From Hamadaea sp. (GTDB lineage Bacteria; Actinomycetota; Actinomycetes; Mycobacteriales; Micromonosporaceae), in NCBI GenBank assembly GCA_013361475.1, contig JABFYB010000709.1:1-39562 (forward strand): a DNA stretch of 39,562 nt, read 5' to 3'. The notes under the pieces are model-generated. The model did not search any database and was not told the DNA's origin. It saw only the letters and a list, made by a program, of their open reading frames with translations. Every line of letters starts with the position of its first letter. Positions within the stretch are counted from its first letter, which is position 1. The translations under genes and the position numbers were made by a program. Below, piece by piece: positions 33,211 through 39,562 of this stretch.

Positions 33211-35149
33211 TTCCGGGTACCTCTCGTCCAGAGGCCAAGACGGCCTCTCCAATCCCGTGGACTTCGGTCAGGGTACCGGGTTTGAACCCCCGCCATTGAT
33301 GCGTGGCGGCACGGATGAAGCCGGTCAACGGCGCATTCCAGGTGTGGCCTGACTCTCTGCGATGAACCATGGACGCCATTCCGTGCGTCCGGTAGATGCG
33401 TCCGCCGGCGGCCTCGACCACCCGAAGCAGACCGGTGTCGACGTTACGGGGGATCGCGGGGAAGCCGCCCGCAGCGGCGAAAGTGCGTCTGCTCATCAGT
33501 AATGAGTTGCCGGAGATCTGCCGCGTGAACCGTTCCGATTCGCCGCCCGGCCGGCGAATCGTCAAATTGATCTGCTCCAGGTAGATGAATTGGTGCAGGC
33601 AGCCCACCAGGTCGGCGCCGGAATAGTCGGCGGCCAGCACGGCATCAGCGATGAATTCGGGGCCGTACCAGTCGTCGTCGTCCCACTTGGCCAGGTACTC
33701 GCCGGAAGCAGCGGCGGCGCCGCGGTTGAGCGCCTCCCCGAAGAGTGCGTCACCGGGGACCTCGACCGTCGTCACCGGCAACGCGAATCCCGCGACGGCC
33801 GCGCGGACCTCGGGCAGCGATGCCGGCAGGCCATGAAGCGTCAGTATCACTTCCAGGTCGACGTGCCGCTGCCGGGCGATCTGGGCGAGGGCCATGCCGA
33901 TGAAATCGGGCCGCTTCGTGCAGAGAAGCACCGAAACCTTGGGCGGAGCCGGCACTGGCGCACCCGCCTGCGTCGCGAGACGCCGCCATCGGCTCCGGAC
34001 CGCGTGCGTGCGTAGAGCCGCCCGGCGAAGTCGGATGCTGTGTTCCTCGCGTCGGAGATCATCGTCCAGATCGGACGGCTTCGCGCTCGTGAGAATCTCA
34101 GTCAGTTCACTACCGAGTGATTCGGCCCAGTACGGGACGCTCGACGCGGTCACGGGTACTCCGGCCGCCGCCAGCCCCGCGATGGATCGGACTGCTGCGA
34201 TCGGACCCGTATGCCGGCCCCATTCGACGGCGACGCTGCGTACACCGCGCAGTCTGGCCACGTCGGCATCCGTTATCGCACCCGAGGGGTGGACGGACAC
34301 CAGCTCGCGTGGGCCGTCCTGAACACGCCAGCGGTCGCCCTTCTGCACCAGGACGGCGGGGCCGGAGGTCGGCGTGGACAGGAAGCCGATCGGGTTGACC
34401 GCCCGTTCGTCGACCGGGGGAATGGCGTCCACCTGGAGGATGCCGGGCAGCAGCGCACCCACCTGTTGCGTCGCTCCGGTCGAGCCGAGGCTCGCCCAGG
34501 TGGTCATGGCGGGCGACGGCCGGTCGACGACCCGGACGCGATTGTCCTCCCACGGGACCGGATTCCGGCCGACCACTCGCAGCACGAGGTCAGCCGGCTG
34601 GAAGCCGTTCGGGCCCTCCAACGGTCCGCTCTGGGTCGTGGGCACTGCCCCGGGATCCCCGGGTCGCCAATGCGCCGAACCGGCGCCGGTCACGGCGACC
34701 CGCAGAACAGACGTGGCGGGGTTGCCTTCCATTCCTCTCATCATCGCGCTGAGGAACTGTCCGATCGGCGTGGCCTTGGCGAAGGTCGCCTCGACGGCTG
34801 ACCCGCCATTCGTCTCGGCGTGCGCAGCAAGCGACCGGACGAGGTGGGGCTCGGGTAGCTTCGGGACGACCACGACCTCGCGAGGCGAGTCGATGATCGT
34901 GACCGTCACCTCGGCCGCGGCCGGGAGCAGAGCCGAATAGGAGACTGCCCGTCGAAGGTCGGTATAGGTCTGAGCGACGACGTAGGCGGCACCACGCGGC
35001 GCAGCGATCGGCGTGGCCGGGTCGTGTGCGTCGAGATCGATAACGGTGCCGGAGTGGTCGAGGGCCGCCACTTCGGTAACTTCACCCACGGTCAGAAGCA
35101 ACGCAGGTGGGCGGCCCGTAAAGAGCCGCTTCAGGAGGGGGTTTGGCAT
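33203..35149 (-). CDS. Family 2 glycosyltransferase with unknown N-terminal half (right module, gene 1)
   Basis: A 648-residue paralogue of 8312-10120. Residues 1-~400 have no domain I recognise; they are alpha/beta in character (ALLLTVGEVTEVAALDHSG near the start) and end in the helix EEHSIRLRRAALRTHAV, which matches the left copy. The GT-A domain runs from ~415: KVSVLLCTKRPDFIGMAL, LEVILTLHGLP, the metal site in KWDDDDWYGPEF and the HRRESGHTWN block. It starts at ATG 35149, three bases after the stop of the methyltransferase gene. It is GC-poorer than the left copy by eye. Confidence 0.88.
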   Translation of the reverse strand: MPNPLLKRLFTGRPPALLLTVGEVTEVAALDHSGTVIDLDAHDPATPIAAPRGAAYVVAQTYTDLRRAVSYSALLPAAAEVTVTIIDSPREVVVVPKLPEPHLVRSLAAHAETNGGSAVEATFAKATPIGQFLSAMMRGMEGNPATSVLRVAVTGAGSAHWRPGDPGAVPTTQSGPLEGPNGFQPADLVLRVVGRNPVPWEDNRVRVVDRPSPAMTTWASLGSTGATQQVGALLPGILQVDAIPPVDERAVNPIGFLSTPTSGPAVLVQKGDRWRVQDGPRELVSVHPSGAITDADVARLRGVRSVAVEWGRHTGPIAAVRSIAGLAAAGVPVTASSVPYWAESLGSELTEILTSAKPSDLDDDLRREEHSIRLRRAALRTHAVRSRWRRLATQAGAPVPAPPKVSVLLCTKRPDFIGMALAQIARQRHVDLEVILTLHGLPASLPEVRAAVAGFALPVTTVEVPGDALFGEALNRGAAAASGEYLAKWDDDDWYGPEFIADAVLAADYSGADLVGCLHQFIYLEQINLTIRRPGGESERFTRQISGNSLLMSRRTFAAAGGFPAIPRNVDTGLLRVVEAAGGRIYRTHGMASMVHRRESGHTWNAPLTGFIRAATHQWRGFKPGTLTEVHGIGEAVLASGREVPGSV

Positions 35150-35152
35150 CTC

Positions 35153-36373
35153 TTACATCCGTTGATCGACGCTGCGCTGGAAAATGTGGGCTGAGCCGTG
35201 CGCGAAGAGAGTCCGCTCGAGCTCGGGGAAGGCTGCCATCCAGCGATCGCTGAGCGTTTTCTCCTCAGTGCGGTCGGCGTCATCGAGGATGATGAGGGCG
35301 TCGTCTCGGCACCGAGGGATCAACAGCGGCCCGGCGGGGTAGCGTGCCTGGGGTCCGGCAGCGGCCGGCGGTCCATCGACCAGAAGCAGGCCGATGCCCG
35401 TCAAACCCTCCAGGACGTCCGCCGAGTACCACCGGTAGGTGTGACCATCGTCGTCGGCGGGGTCGGTCCACGGCTGGAGCGGTCCGTGCCTGACCTCCAC
35501 GATCTTTTCCAGACCGTGACTCCGGACGAGTTCACGGCTGGTGTCGAGGTAGCGGTCGTCGTGCTCCAGCGCGACAACCGAGCCGACGCCCAGGCGTTCG
35601 GCAAGGTAGCCCAGCCACAGAGTCGACGTTCCGCTGCCGCATTCCACGATCAACTCGGGTCGCCGGTCCCACACGGCCCGCATGATGAAGTACATGACAT
35701 CCGCGTCCAACGCCCAGCCGCCCAGCGGCGGGATGGGCACGCGTGGGCGGACGAGGCTGGCCAGCTCGGCCCGCGCCTCCAACTTCGCGTACAGCCGGTT
35801 GCCGAGCCGAGTCTGCCGAGCGCTTGCCGCCTTGAGCGCCTCGTCGACAGGCACCATGATCTGCGCCGGAAGGTCGGTGAGGTCTGCGGCCACGTTCTCG
35901 ACCCGTGACCCGATTCGCTGCAATTCCTGGCGAGCGAGCTCCAACGCGTCAGCCTGTCGGGCCACGCGAGCCGAGAATCCCTCATCGAAACGAGCCAACA
36001 CCTCGGAGGTATGCGCCAGGCGGCTCAGCATCTCGACCCGATCCTCAGCGACCGCCGCGCGTACGCCGTCCGCCGCCGCCAGGCCGAGGGTGAGAGTGCT
36101 TCCGAGCTGGTCGAGCTGGGCCTTGAGACGTTTGTGCTGGGCGGCGAGCTCGGTTCGCGTCTGGGAGAGCTCCTCGCGAACCCGCCGGTCGACTCGCTTG
36201 ATGCCGAACAGGCCTACGGCGACCCCGGTGATGATCACCGCTTCGGCTACGACGATCGCGGCTGTCTGCGGTGTCAGGACGTCAGTTGCGAGGCCTACGC
36301 CGACGGCGGCTGCCCCGGCCAGCCCTATTCCCGACAGGAGGAGGGCCAGCCGCCGCATCGTGGCACGTGGCAT
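35153..36373 (-). CDS. Membrane-anchored coiled-coil SAM methyltransferase
   Basis: A 406-residue protein. Two membrane helices at ~8-28 and 36-56 are followed by a long coiled coil (about 62-170, RVDRRVREELSQTRTELAAQ and on). A class I methyltransferase domain starts at ~215: motif I is ECGSGTSTLWLGYLA (Glu244 onward), then VVALEHDDRYLD, and LLLVDGPP as the acidic motif. The VALEHD/VDGPP pattern resembles small-molecule and sugar O-methyltransferases (Methyltransf_24 type). The start is ATG at 36373 with TAGGA about seven bases upstream; Met6 is an alternative. It is first in the minus unit, with a possible -10 box (TACATT) at 36418-36413. It may methylate or cap the polymer at the membrane, which is inference. 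Confidence 0.85.
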   Translation of the reverse strand: MPRATMRRLALLLSGIGLAGAAAVGVGLATDVLTPQTAAIVVAEAVIITGVAVGLFGIKRVDRRVREELSQTRTELAAQHKRLKAQLDQLGSTLTLGLAAADGVRAAVAEDRVEMLSRLAHTSEVLARFDEGFSARVARQADALELARQELQRIGSRVENVAADLTDLPAQIMVPVDEALKAASARQTRLGNRLYAKLEARAELASLVRPRVPIPPLGGWALDADVMYFIMRAVWDRRPELIVECGSGTSTLWLGYLAERLGVGSVVALEHDDRYLDTSRELVRSHGLEKIVEVRHGPLQPWTDPADDDGHTYRWYSADVLEGLTGIGLLLVDGPPAAAGPQARYPAGPLLIPRCRDDALIILDDADRTEEKTLSDRWMAAFPELERTLFAHGSAHIFQRSVDQRM

Positions 36374-36412
36374 GGGGGTGTCCTACTTCCGGGGTGGGGC
36401 TGACGGACCAAC

Positions 36413-36418
36413 AATGTA
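36413..36418 (-). promoter_or_regulatory. Candidate -10 box for the large minus-strand GT unit
   Basis: On the minus strand this reads TACATT, 40 bases upstream of the ATG at 36373. It fits TANNNT. TTGAGA occurs seven bases upstream of it, which is too close for a standard -35. The 195-base gap 36374-36568 otherwise holds the hairpin at 36499-36535. Confidence 0.3.
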
Positions 36419-36498
36419 GCTCACGTCTCAAGGCGGGGTGTGCCCTGGTGACACGCGCTAACACTGCTGCGGCGCTCGTCGGGTCGGCTGATCCGACG

Positions 36499-36535
36499 AT
36501 CGCCGGAACTGCGCGCATGGCGCAATTCCGGCGAT
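36499..36535 (-). terminator. Strong GC-rich hairpin after the pseudoprotease gene
   Basis: ATCGCCGGAA pairs perfectly with TTCCGGCGAT, followed after one mismatch by TGCGC/GCGCA and a short loop, about 15 base pairs in all. It starts 34 bases past the stop of the minus-strand gene 36569-38386. No T run follows. It probably insulates that gene from the GT unit downstream. Confidence 0.6.
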
Positions 36536-36568
36536 CAGGCTTAGGACACGCTTTGTCCGTCGCAGCGG

Positions 36569-38386
36569 TCAGCTTCCGGCATGCGGAGGGGGCGGTGCCC
36601 ACGGGTTGTCGGTTTTGTCCCCCGGGCGATGCTCGTCGTCCTCCGGCCAGGCGAAATCCGGGCTTCCTGGCGCGGGAGGCTGCGTCGGTGGGTGGACCGG
36701 CGGCTGCGCCGGTGGTCCCTGCGGAGCGGGAGTATTTATCTGCGGTGCGGCCTGCGGCGGTGCGGCGTGCGGGGGTGCGGCGTGCGGGGGTGCGGCGTGC
36801 GGGGGTGCGGCGTGCGGGGGTGCGGCCTGCGGCGGTGCGGCCTGCGGAACCGGCGGCAAGTTCGGTGCCTGGGTCTGTGGCGGAGCGGGCGGCATCATCG
36901 GAGGGCGCTGATGGGGCGGAAGGGGAATCGGTATTCCCGGCGCCGCCGCCTGCGGAATCTCCAAAACGGTCGGCTGCGGCGCCGGCCTGGGTGGCTGGGT
37001 CGGATCCAGCGTCGGGTAGCCGGTCGGCTGCTGACCCGGCCCGACGGCCGGATAGGGACCCGGCGGATACTGCCCCGCGCCGGACGTCGGCTCGCTTCCC
37101 GGTCCGTAACCCGGTGGGAAGCCGGCGAAGGAGCCGCCCGAAACCGGGTACGCGGCGCCTCCGGACGTCGGGGAGAATGGATTCGTCGAGACGGGGATCA
37201 GCGGCTCGGTGTAGAGCCGATTGGCCCGAGACCGGCGCCGGAACAGGAATGCGATGAGGAAGCCGATGATGAGGCCACCGGCCACCGAGCCGGCGATGAT
37301 CGCCCAGAAGGGGATGTCGGCGGTGATCGGAGTCTCGCCGCCCTCGATCGCCTTGCGGCTGGCCGCACGTTGGCGGAGCTGGTCGGCGAAGGGGTTCTTC
37401 TGCGCAGAGGACACCTTCGCGAACTTCGTCATAGCCTCGTCGTATCGACCGGCGTAGTAGTCATCGAGGGCTTCCCGGTACAGGCGGTCGGTCTCACTTA
37501 GGCGGTTCTCCACCCCCGCCTGCGACATGAGATACAGCACGTCCTTGCTGTCGTACGCGGCATTGGTCAGCATGGCGAAGCCGATCAGCTTGCCGGACTG
37601 GTCGATGAGAGCGCCGCCGCGCATGTCGGGCTTGACTCGCGGCGTCAAGAGGTGCTGGACCGGGTTGACCGTGTTGTCCAGCTTGGTGATGTTGACGGGC
37701 ATCACGCCGATGGACCGAGCTTTTCCTGCCGTCGGCTGATAACCCATGGCCGTAGCGGCGGCGCCGACGTCGAGCTTGCTGTCTGGAGACAGCTCAGCGA
37801 CGGGCAGGTCGGACCGGCCGGTCGCGACGAAGACCAAGCCGATCTCGTCCTCCGCCGCATCGGGGGCGGTCAGGCTGATCGCGGGCGAGTCGGTCGTACC
37901 AGACGTCGCATCACCCGTTTGCAGGAGGAGACTGCGCTGCGGAACACCCGCGCCACCGGCGCCGGTGAAGTCAGCCGTTCGCGCGAGGGCGTCGATGCGG
38001 GCGTCCCGCTGAGCTGCGGTGATCTTCTTGGTCTCCACCAGCTCATCCGCTACGGCGGTGAAAGCCAATCGTGCGGCTCGTGCCAGGGTCGCTGCGACGC
38101 AAGGTCGTGTGCTGATCATCGCTCCGGAGGTGTCTACGATGACGCCGCTGCACTCGATCCGCACCGTGATCGGGTGGTCGGTCAGCGGCTTGTTCGACGA
38201 CTTCTCGTGAACCTCGCCCTGGATCACCAGCTCGGTGTAGACCACGGCCGGCTGCATGATGGATTGGGCGCGCTCCTCAAGGGTGTAGGCAGGCGCGGCG
38301 CCGGAGGCCGTACCCGGCATGGCCAGAATCGTGATCGCGGCCAACGCCGCGCCGACGCGAGAGGACCGCGCTCGGCGAGAGGACAT
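36569..38386 (-). CDS. Secreted trypsin-fold pseudoprotease with membrane anchor and Pro/Ala/Gln-rich tail
   Basis: A 605-residue protein. A signal peptide (RRARSSRVGAALAAITILAM then TASGA) precedes a trypsin-like domain (about 35-300) recognisable by CSGVIVDTSGAMIS and DMRGGALIDQSGKLIGFAM. The place of the catalytic His (usually TNAHVV) reads STRPCV, and the GNSGG Ser position is Arg256 in DMRGG, so it should be inactive. A TPR-like helix pair (LYREALDDYYAGRYDEAMTKFAKV) follows, then a membrane helix (FWAIIAGSVAGGLIIGFLIAFLF without its last residues, ~360-382), basic residues and a ~220-residue Pro/Gln/Ala-rich cytoplasmic tail with a PPHAA repeat. ATG at 38386 has GGAG six bases upstream; the open frame beyond, to 38617, is not protein-like. 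It is divergent from the deacetylase gene. Confidence 0.85.
   Translation of the reverse strand: MSSRRARSSRVGAALAAITILAMPGTASGAAPAYTLEERAQSIMQPAVVYTELVIQGEVHEKSSNKPLTDHPITVRIECSGVIVDTSGAMISTRPCVAATLARAARLAFTAVADELVETKKITAAQRDARIDALARTADFTGAGGAGVPQRSLLLQTGDATSGTTDSPAISLTAPDAAEDEIGLVFVATGRSDLPVAELSPDSKLDVGAAATAMGYQPTAGKARSIGVMPVNITKLDNTVNPVQHLLTPRVKPDMRGGALIDQSGKLIGFAMLTNAAYDSKDVLYLMSQAGVENRLSETDRLYREALDDYYAGRYDEAMTKFAKVSSAQKNPFADQLRQRAASRKAIEGGETPITADIPFWAIIAGSVAGGLIIGFLIAFLFRRRSRANRLYTEPLIPVSTNPFSPTSGGAAYPVSGGSFAGFPPGYGPGSEPTSGAGQYPPGPYPAVGPGQQPTGYPTLDPTQPPRPAPQPTVLEIPQAAAPGIPIPLPPHQRPPMMPPAPPQTQAPNLPPVPQAAPPQAAPPHAAPPHAAPPHAAPPHAAPPQAAPQINTPAPQGPPAQPPVHPPTQPPAPGSPDFAWPEDDEHRPGDKTDNPWAPPPPHAGS
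36746..36847. repeat. 15-bp tandem repeat coding for the PPHAA/PPQAA tail
   Basis: Six full units of TGCGGCNTGCGGNGG (N is G or C) run from 36746 to 36835, and a seventh partial unit follows. Four central units are identical. On the minus strand each codes for five residues (PPHAA or PPQAA) in the tail of the pseudoprotease. Because the unit is a multiple of three, copy-number change alters tail length without a frameshift. Confidence 0.9.
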
Positions 38387-38556
38387 GTCGATCTCCGCGG
38401 GGATGAGGGATGAGGCTAGCGAGACGTGCCGCGGGTATTCTAGGCCGTCTGTTCCAGGCACGACCTTCGCCGGTGCGTCAGTTTGCAATTGCCGCTCGGT
38501 GGAAATCTCGCCGACGCAGGTCGGCAGCGGTGCGGCGAACGGCGTGCGAGATTGGC

Positions 38557-38562
38557 TACTCT
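38557..38562 (+). promoter_or_regulatory. -10 box for a leaderless deacetylase transcript
   Basis: TACTCT fits TANNNT and ends six bases before the GTG start at 38569, the same spacing as at valS. There is no Shine-Dalgarno sequence. The expected transcription start is the G of the start codon. Confidence 0.5.
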
Positions 38563-38568
38563 TCGTGT

Positions 38569-39405
38569 GTGCCATCCCCCTCCTTCCGGCGCCGACTGGT
38601 GTCCAGTGTCCTTGCAACCGTCTCCGCGTTGGCGCTGGCTGCGTGCGGGGACGAGCCGGGCGCGAACTCGCCGACGTCGTCGGCTCCGGCTGCCACGGCG
38701 AGCCGGCAGCCGAGTGCGGCGTCTTCCGCCGAGCCTAAGACGCTGGATTGGTACCTGGGGCAACTTCCCCAGTTCGGTGCGCCGATCCAGGCCGCGCAGT
38801 TGGACCTGCCTCCCACCAAGCCGGTTCCGCTGTGGTACAAGGTGCCGACGACCGATCGCGTGGCCTTTTTGACGATGGATGACGGTGCGTTCGCCCACCC
38901 CGACGCGCCGGCTCTCCTCAAGGCCTCCAAGATCAGGATCACCTTGTTTCTTTCTTACGACTTGGTCAAGGACAAAGCCGACTATTTTCGCGACCTCGTG
39001 AACGCCGGGGCGGTGATCGAGAATCACGGGGTAACCCATCGATCGCTGCGGGGCTTGCCCTACGACGTGCAGCGCTCGGAGATCTGCGGTGGTGCTGACA
39101 AGCTGGGCGAGTTGTTCGGCCGGCGGCCGACGCTCTATCGGCCGCCGCACGGCGAGTACGACGACAACACCCTGGAGGCTGCCCGGGACTGCGGGCAGAT
39201 CATGGTCGTCCTATGGCGGCAGACGATCGACAAGGGAATCGTGTCGTATCTGCCGAGTTCGAAGACGGTCCTGCCCGGTGACATCATGCTGATGCATTTC
39301 CGGCCGGCGTACCCCGACGACTTTCTAGCCGGGCTGAAGGCGATGAAGAAGGCGGGCGTCCAGCCGGCGTTGCTCGAGGATTACATCGTCGGCTCCATGT
39401 CCTAG
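38569..39405 (+). CDS. Lipoprotein polysaccharide deacetylase (NodB homology domain)
   Basis: A 278-residue carbohydrate esterase family 4-type enzyme that removes N-acetyl (or O-acetyl) groups from a polysaccharide outside the cell. A basic n-region and hydrophobic core end in the lipobox LAAC with Cys26, so it is a lipoprotein. A Ser/Ala-rich linker follows. Catalytic motifs are TMDDG (Asp104, Asp105), HGVTH (His153, His157), RPPHGEYDD, a LWRQTIDKG strand and the DIMLMHF block. Motif 1 reads TMDDG where TFDDG is usual, a mild change. GTG at 38569 was chosen over the open frame from 38410 because it gives a clean lipoprotein signal and sits at a leaderless promoter. It may edit the polymer of this locus or peptidoglycan. 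Confidence 0.9.
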   Translation: MPSPSFRRRLVSSVLATVSALALAACGDEPGANSPTSSAPAATASRQPSAASSAEPKTLDWYLGQLPQFGAPIQAAQLDLPPTKPVPLWYKVPTTDRVAFLTMDDGAFAHPDAPALLKASKIRITLFLSYDLVKDKADYFRDLVNAGAVIENHGVTHRSLRGLPYDVQRSEICGGADKLGELFGRRPTLYRPPHGEYDDNTLEAARDCGQIMVVLWRQTIDKGIVSYLPSSKTVLPGDIMLMHFRPAYPDDFLAGLKAMKKAGVQPALLEDYIVGSMS

Positions 39406-39407
39406 GT

Positions 39408-39427
39408 CCCCGCTGGGGTTGGCGGGG
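39408..39427 (+). terminator. GC hairpin after the deacetylase gene
   Basis: CCCCGC and GCGGGG form a six-base-pair stem around an eight-base loop, starting three bases past the stop codon. No T tract follows. It separates the deacetylase gene from the downstream promoter. Confidence 0.45.
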
Positions 39428-39451
39428 CGTCGGAGGAGTAGCGGTGGCGTG

Positions 39452-39481
39452 CTGATAACAAGATGCGCGAACCGGTATTCT
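39452..39481 (+). promoter_or_regulatory. Promoter of the T-box leader (probable ileS promoter)
   Basis: TATTCT at 39476-39481 is a good -10 box. CTGATA at 39452-39457 lies 18 bases upstream as a partial -35. The expected transcription start, about 39488, falls right at the base of the T-box stem I. Confidence 0.5.
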
Positions 39482-39487
39482 TGGCGT

Positions 39488-39562
39488 ACAGGCTTCGACC
39501 CGGCCATCACCGGTGAGCCTCCGGAAGAACCGCCAGACCGCGATGAGCGGGTCAGGCTCAGT
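39488..39562 (+). promoter_or_regulatory. T-box riboswitch leader, isoleucine type, 5' part (3' part outside window)
   Basis: The RNA can form an ultrashort stem I. AGGCT at 39490-39494 pairs with AGCCT at 39516-39520, and CCGG at 39500-39503 pairs with CCGG at 39510-39513. The six-base terminal loop CCATCA shows ATC (39506-39508), an isoleucine codon, as specifier. The following CCGGAAGAACCGCC matches what I recall of the segment after stem I in mycobacterial ileS leaders. In actinobacteria these short T-boxes sense uncharged tRNA-Ile and control ileS, mostly at translation. The GGCTCAGT at the edge would lead into the antisequestrator, which is cut off. So the next gene is most likely ileS, which is inference. 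Confidence 0.8.

Noticed and set aside
31675-33252. TTG at 33252 as start of the right-module second GT
   Set aside because: It would overlap the previous gene by 50 bases; GTG 33210 gives the eight-base overlap seen at other junctions and has an AGAGG site.
36746-36847. CRISPR-like or regulatory repeat array
   Set aside because: The units are 15 bases, contiguous without spacers, and code in frame for the tail of a protein.
38387-38617. N-terminal extension of the pseudoprotease to 38617
   Set aside because: It would run into the divergent deacetylase gene and bury the signal peptide; ATG 38386 has a GGAG site.
39431-39455. A tiny leader peptide (GGAGGAG, then GTG GCG TGC TGA)
   Set aside because: Three codons upstream of the likely transcription start at about 39488; it would not be in the T-box transcript.

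Overview
The window comes from a high-GC actinobacterium, most likely of the Micromonosporaceae or a close relative. The evidence is the very high GC with GTG/TTG starts, the block valS-folC-DUF4233-ndk, leaderless-type promoters, and an actinobacterial-type isoleucine T-box leader at the right edge. The family-level placement is an inference from gene content and codon style. No rRNA, tRNA, CRISPR array, insertion sequence or phage gene was seen. Layout: (1) 1-7063 is mostly housekeeping: a partial membrane-anchored protein (minus), then valS, folC and a four-helix DUF4233-type membrane protein in one run, a membrane protein carrying a C-terminal VOC fold (minus), and ndk. (2) 7091-36373 is a large accessory locus for a cell-envelope glycopolymer. 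It holds an LCP-type ligase, nine glycosyltransferase (GT) polypeptides (several with two catalytic-type modules), a nucleotide-sugar dehydrogenase and a UDP-GlcNAc 2-epimerase (together a UDP-ManNAcA route), a GalE-type epimerase, a two-gene ABC-2 exporter, an asparagine-synthase-like amidotransferase, a membrane-anchored methyltransferase, coiled-coil accessory proteins and a beta-helix/FG-GAP surface protein. (3) 36569-39405 holds a secreted, membrane-anchored trypsin-fold pseudoprotease with a Pro/Ala/Gln-rich tail (minus) and a lipoprotein polysaccharide deacetylase (plus). (4) From about 39476 the promoter and 5' half of an ileS-type T-box leader run off the edge, so the next gene is probably ileS. 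How the genes may work together (inference): UDP-GlcNAc is epimerised to UDP-ManNAc and oxidised to UDP-ManNAcA, GalE supplies a C4 epimer, and cytoplasmic GTs build a chain on a lipid carrier. The asparagine-synthase-like protein could amidate a carboxylate such as the uronic acid, and the methyltransferase could modify or cap the chain. The ABC-2 pair exports the polymer, the LCP protein may transfer it to peptidoglycan, and the deacetylase and beta-helix protein may edit it outside. No initiating phosphoglycosyl transferase, Wzx flippase or Wzy polymerase is visible, so chain initiation must be encoded elsewhere. The locus is built from several transcription units. Plus: 8312-13561, 15800-17950, 19062-21591, 22878-24074 and 24142-27016. 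Minus: 13572-14834 with 14994-15698 upstream of it, 17899-18957, 21595-22674 and 27023-36373. Two features stand out. A two-gene GT module occurs twice, once at each end and in opposite orientation (8312-11631 and 31675-35149). Separately, a GT2 pair lies tail to tail with overlapping 3' ends (15800-17950 and 17899-18957). No gene-free stretch exceeds 300 bases; the longest, 6430-6652, 22675-22877 and 36374-36568, are described in the entries.
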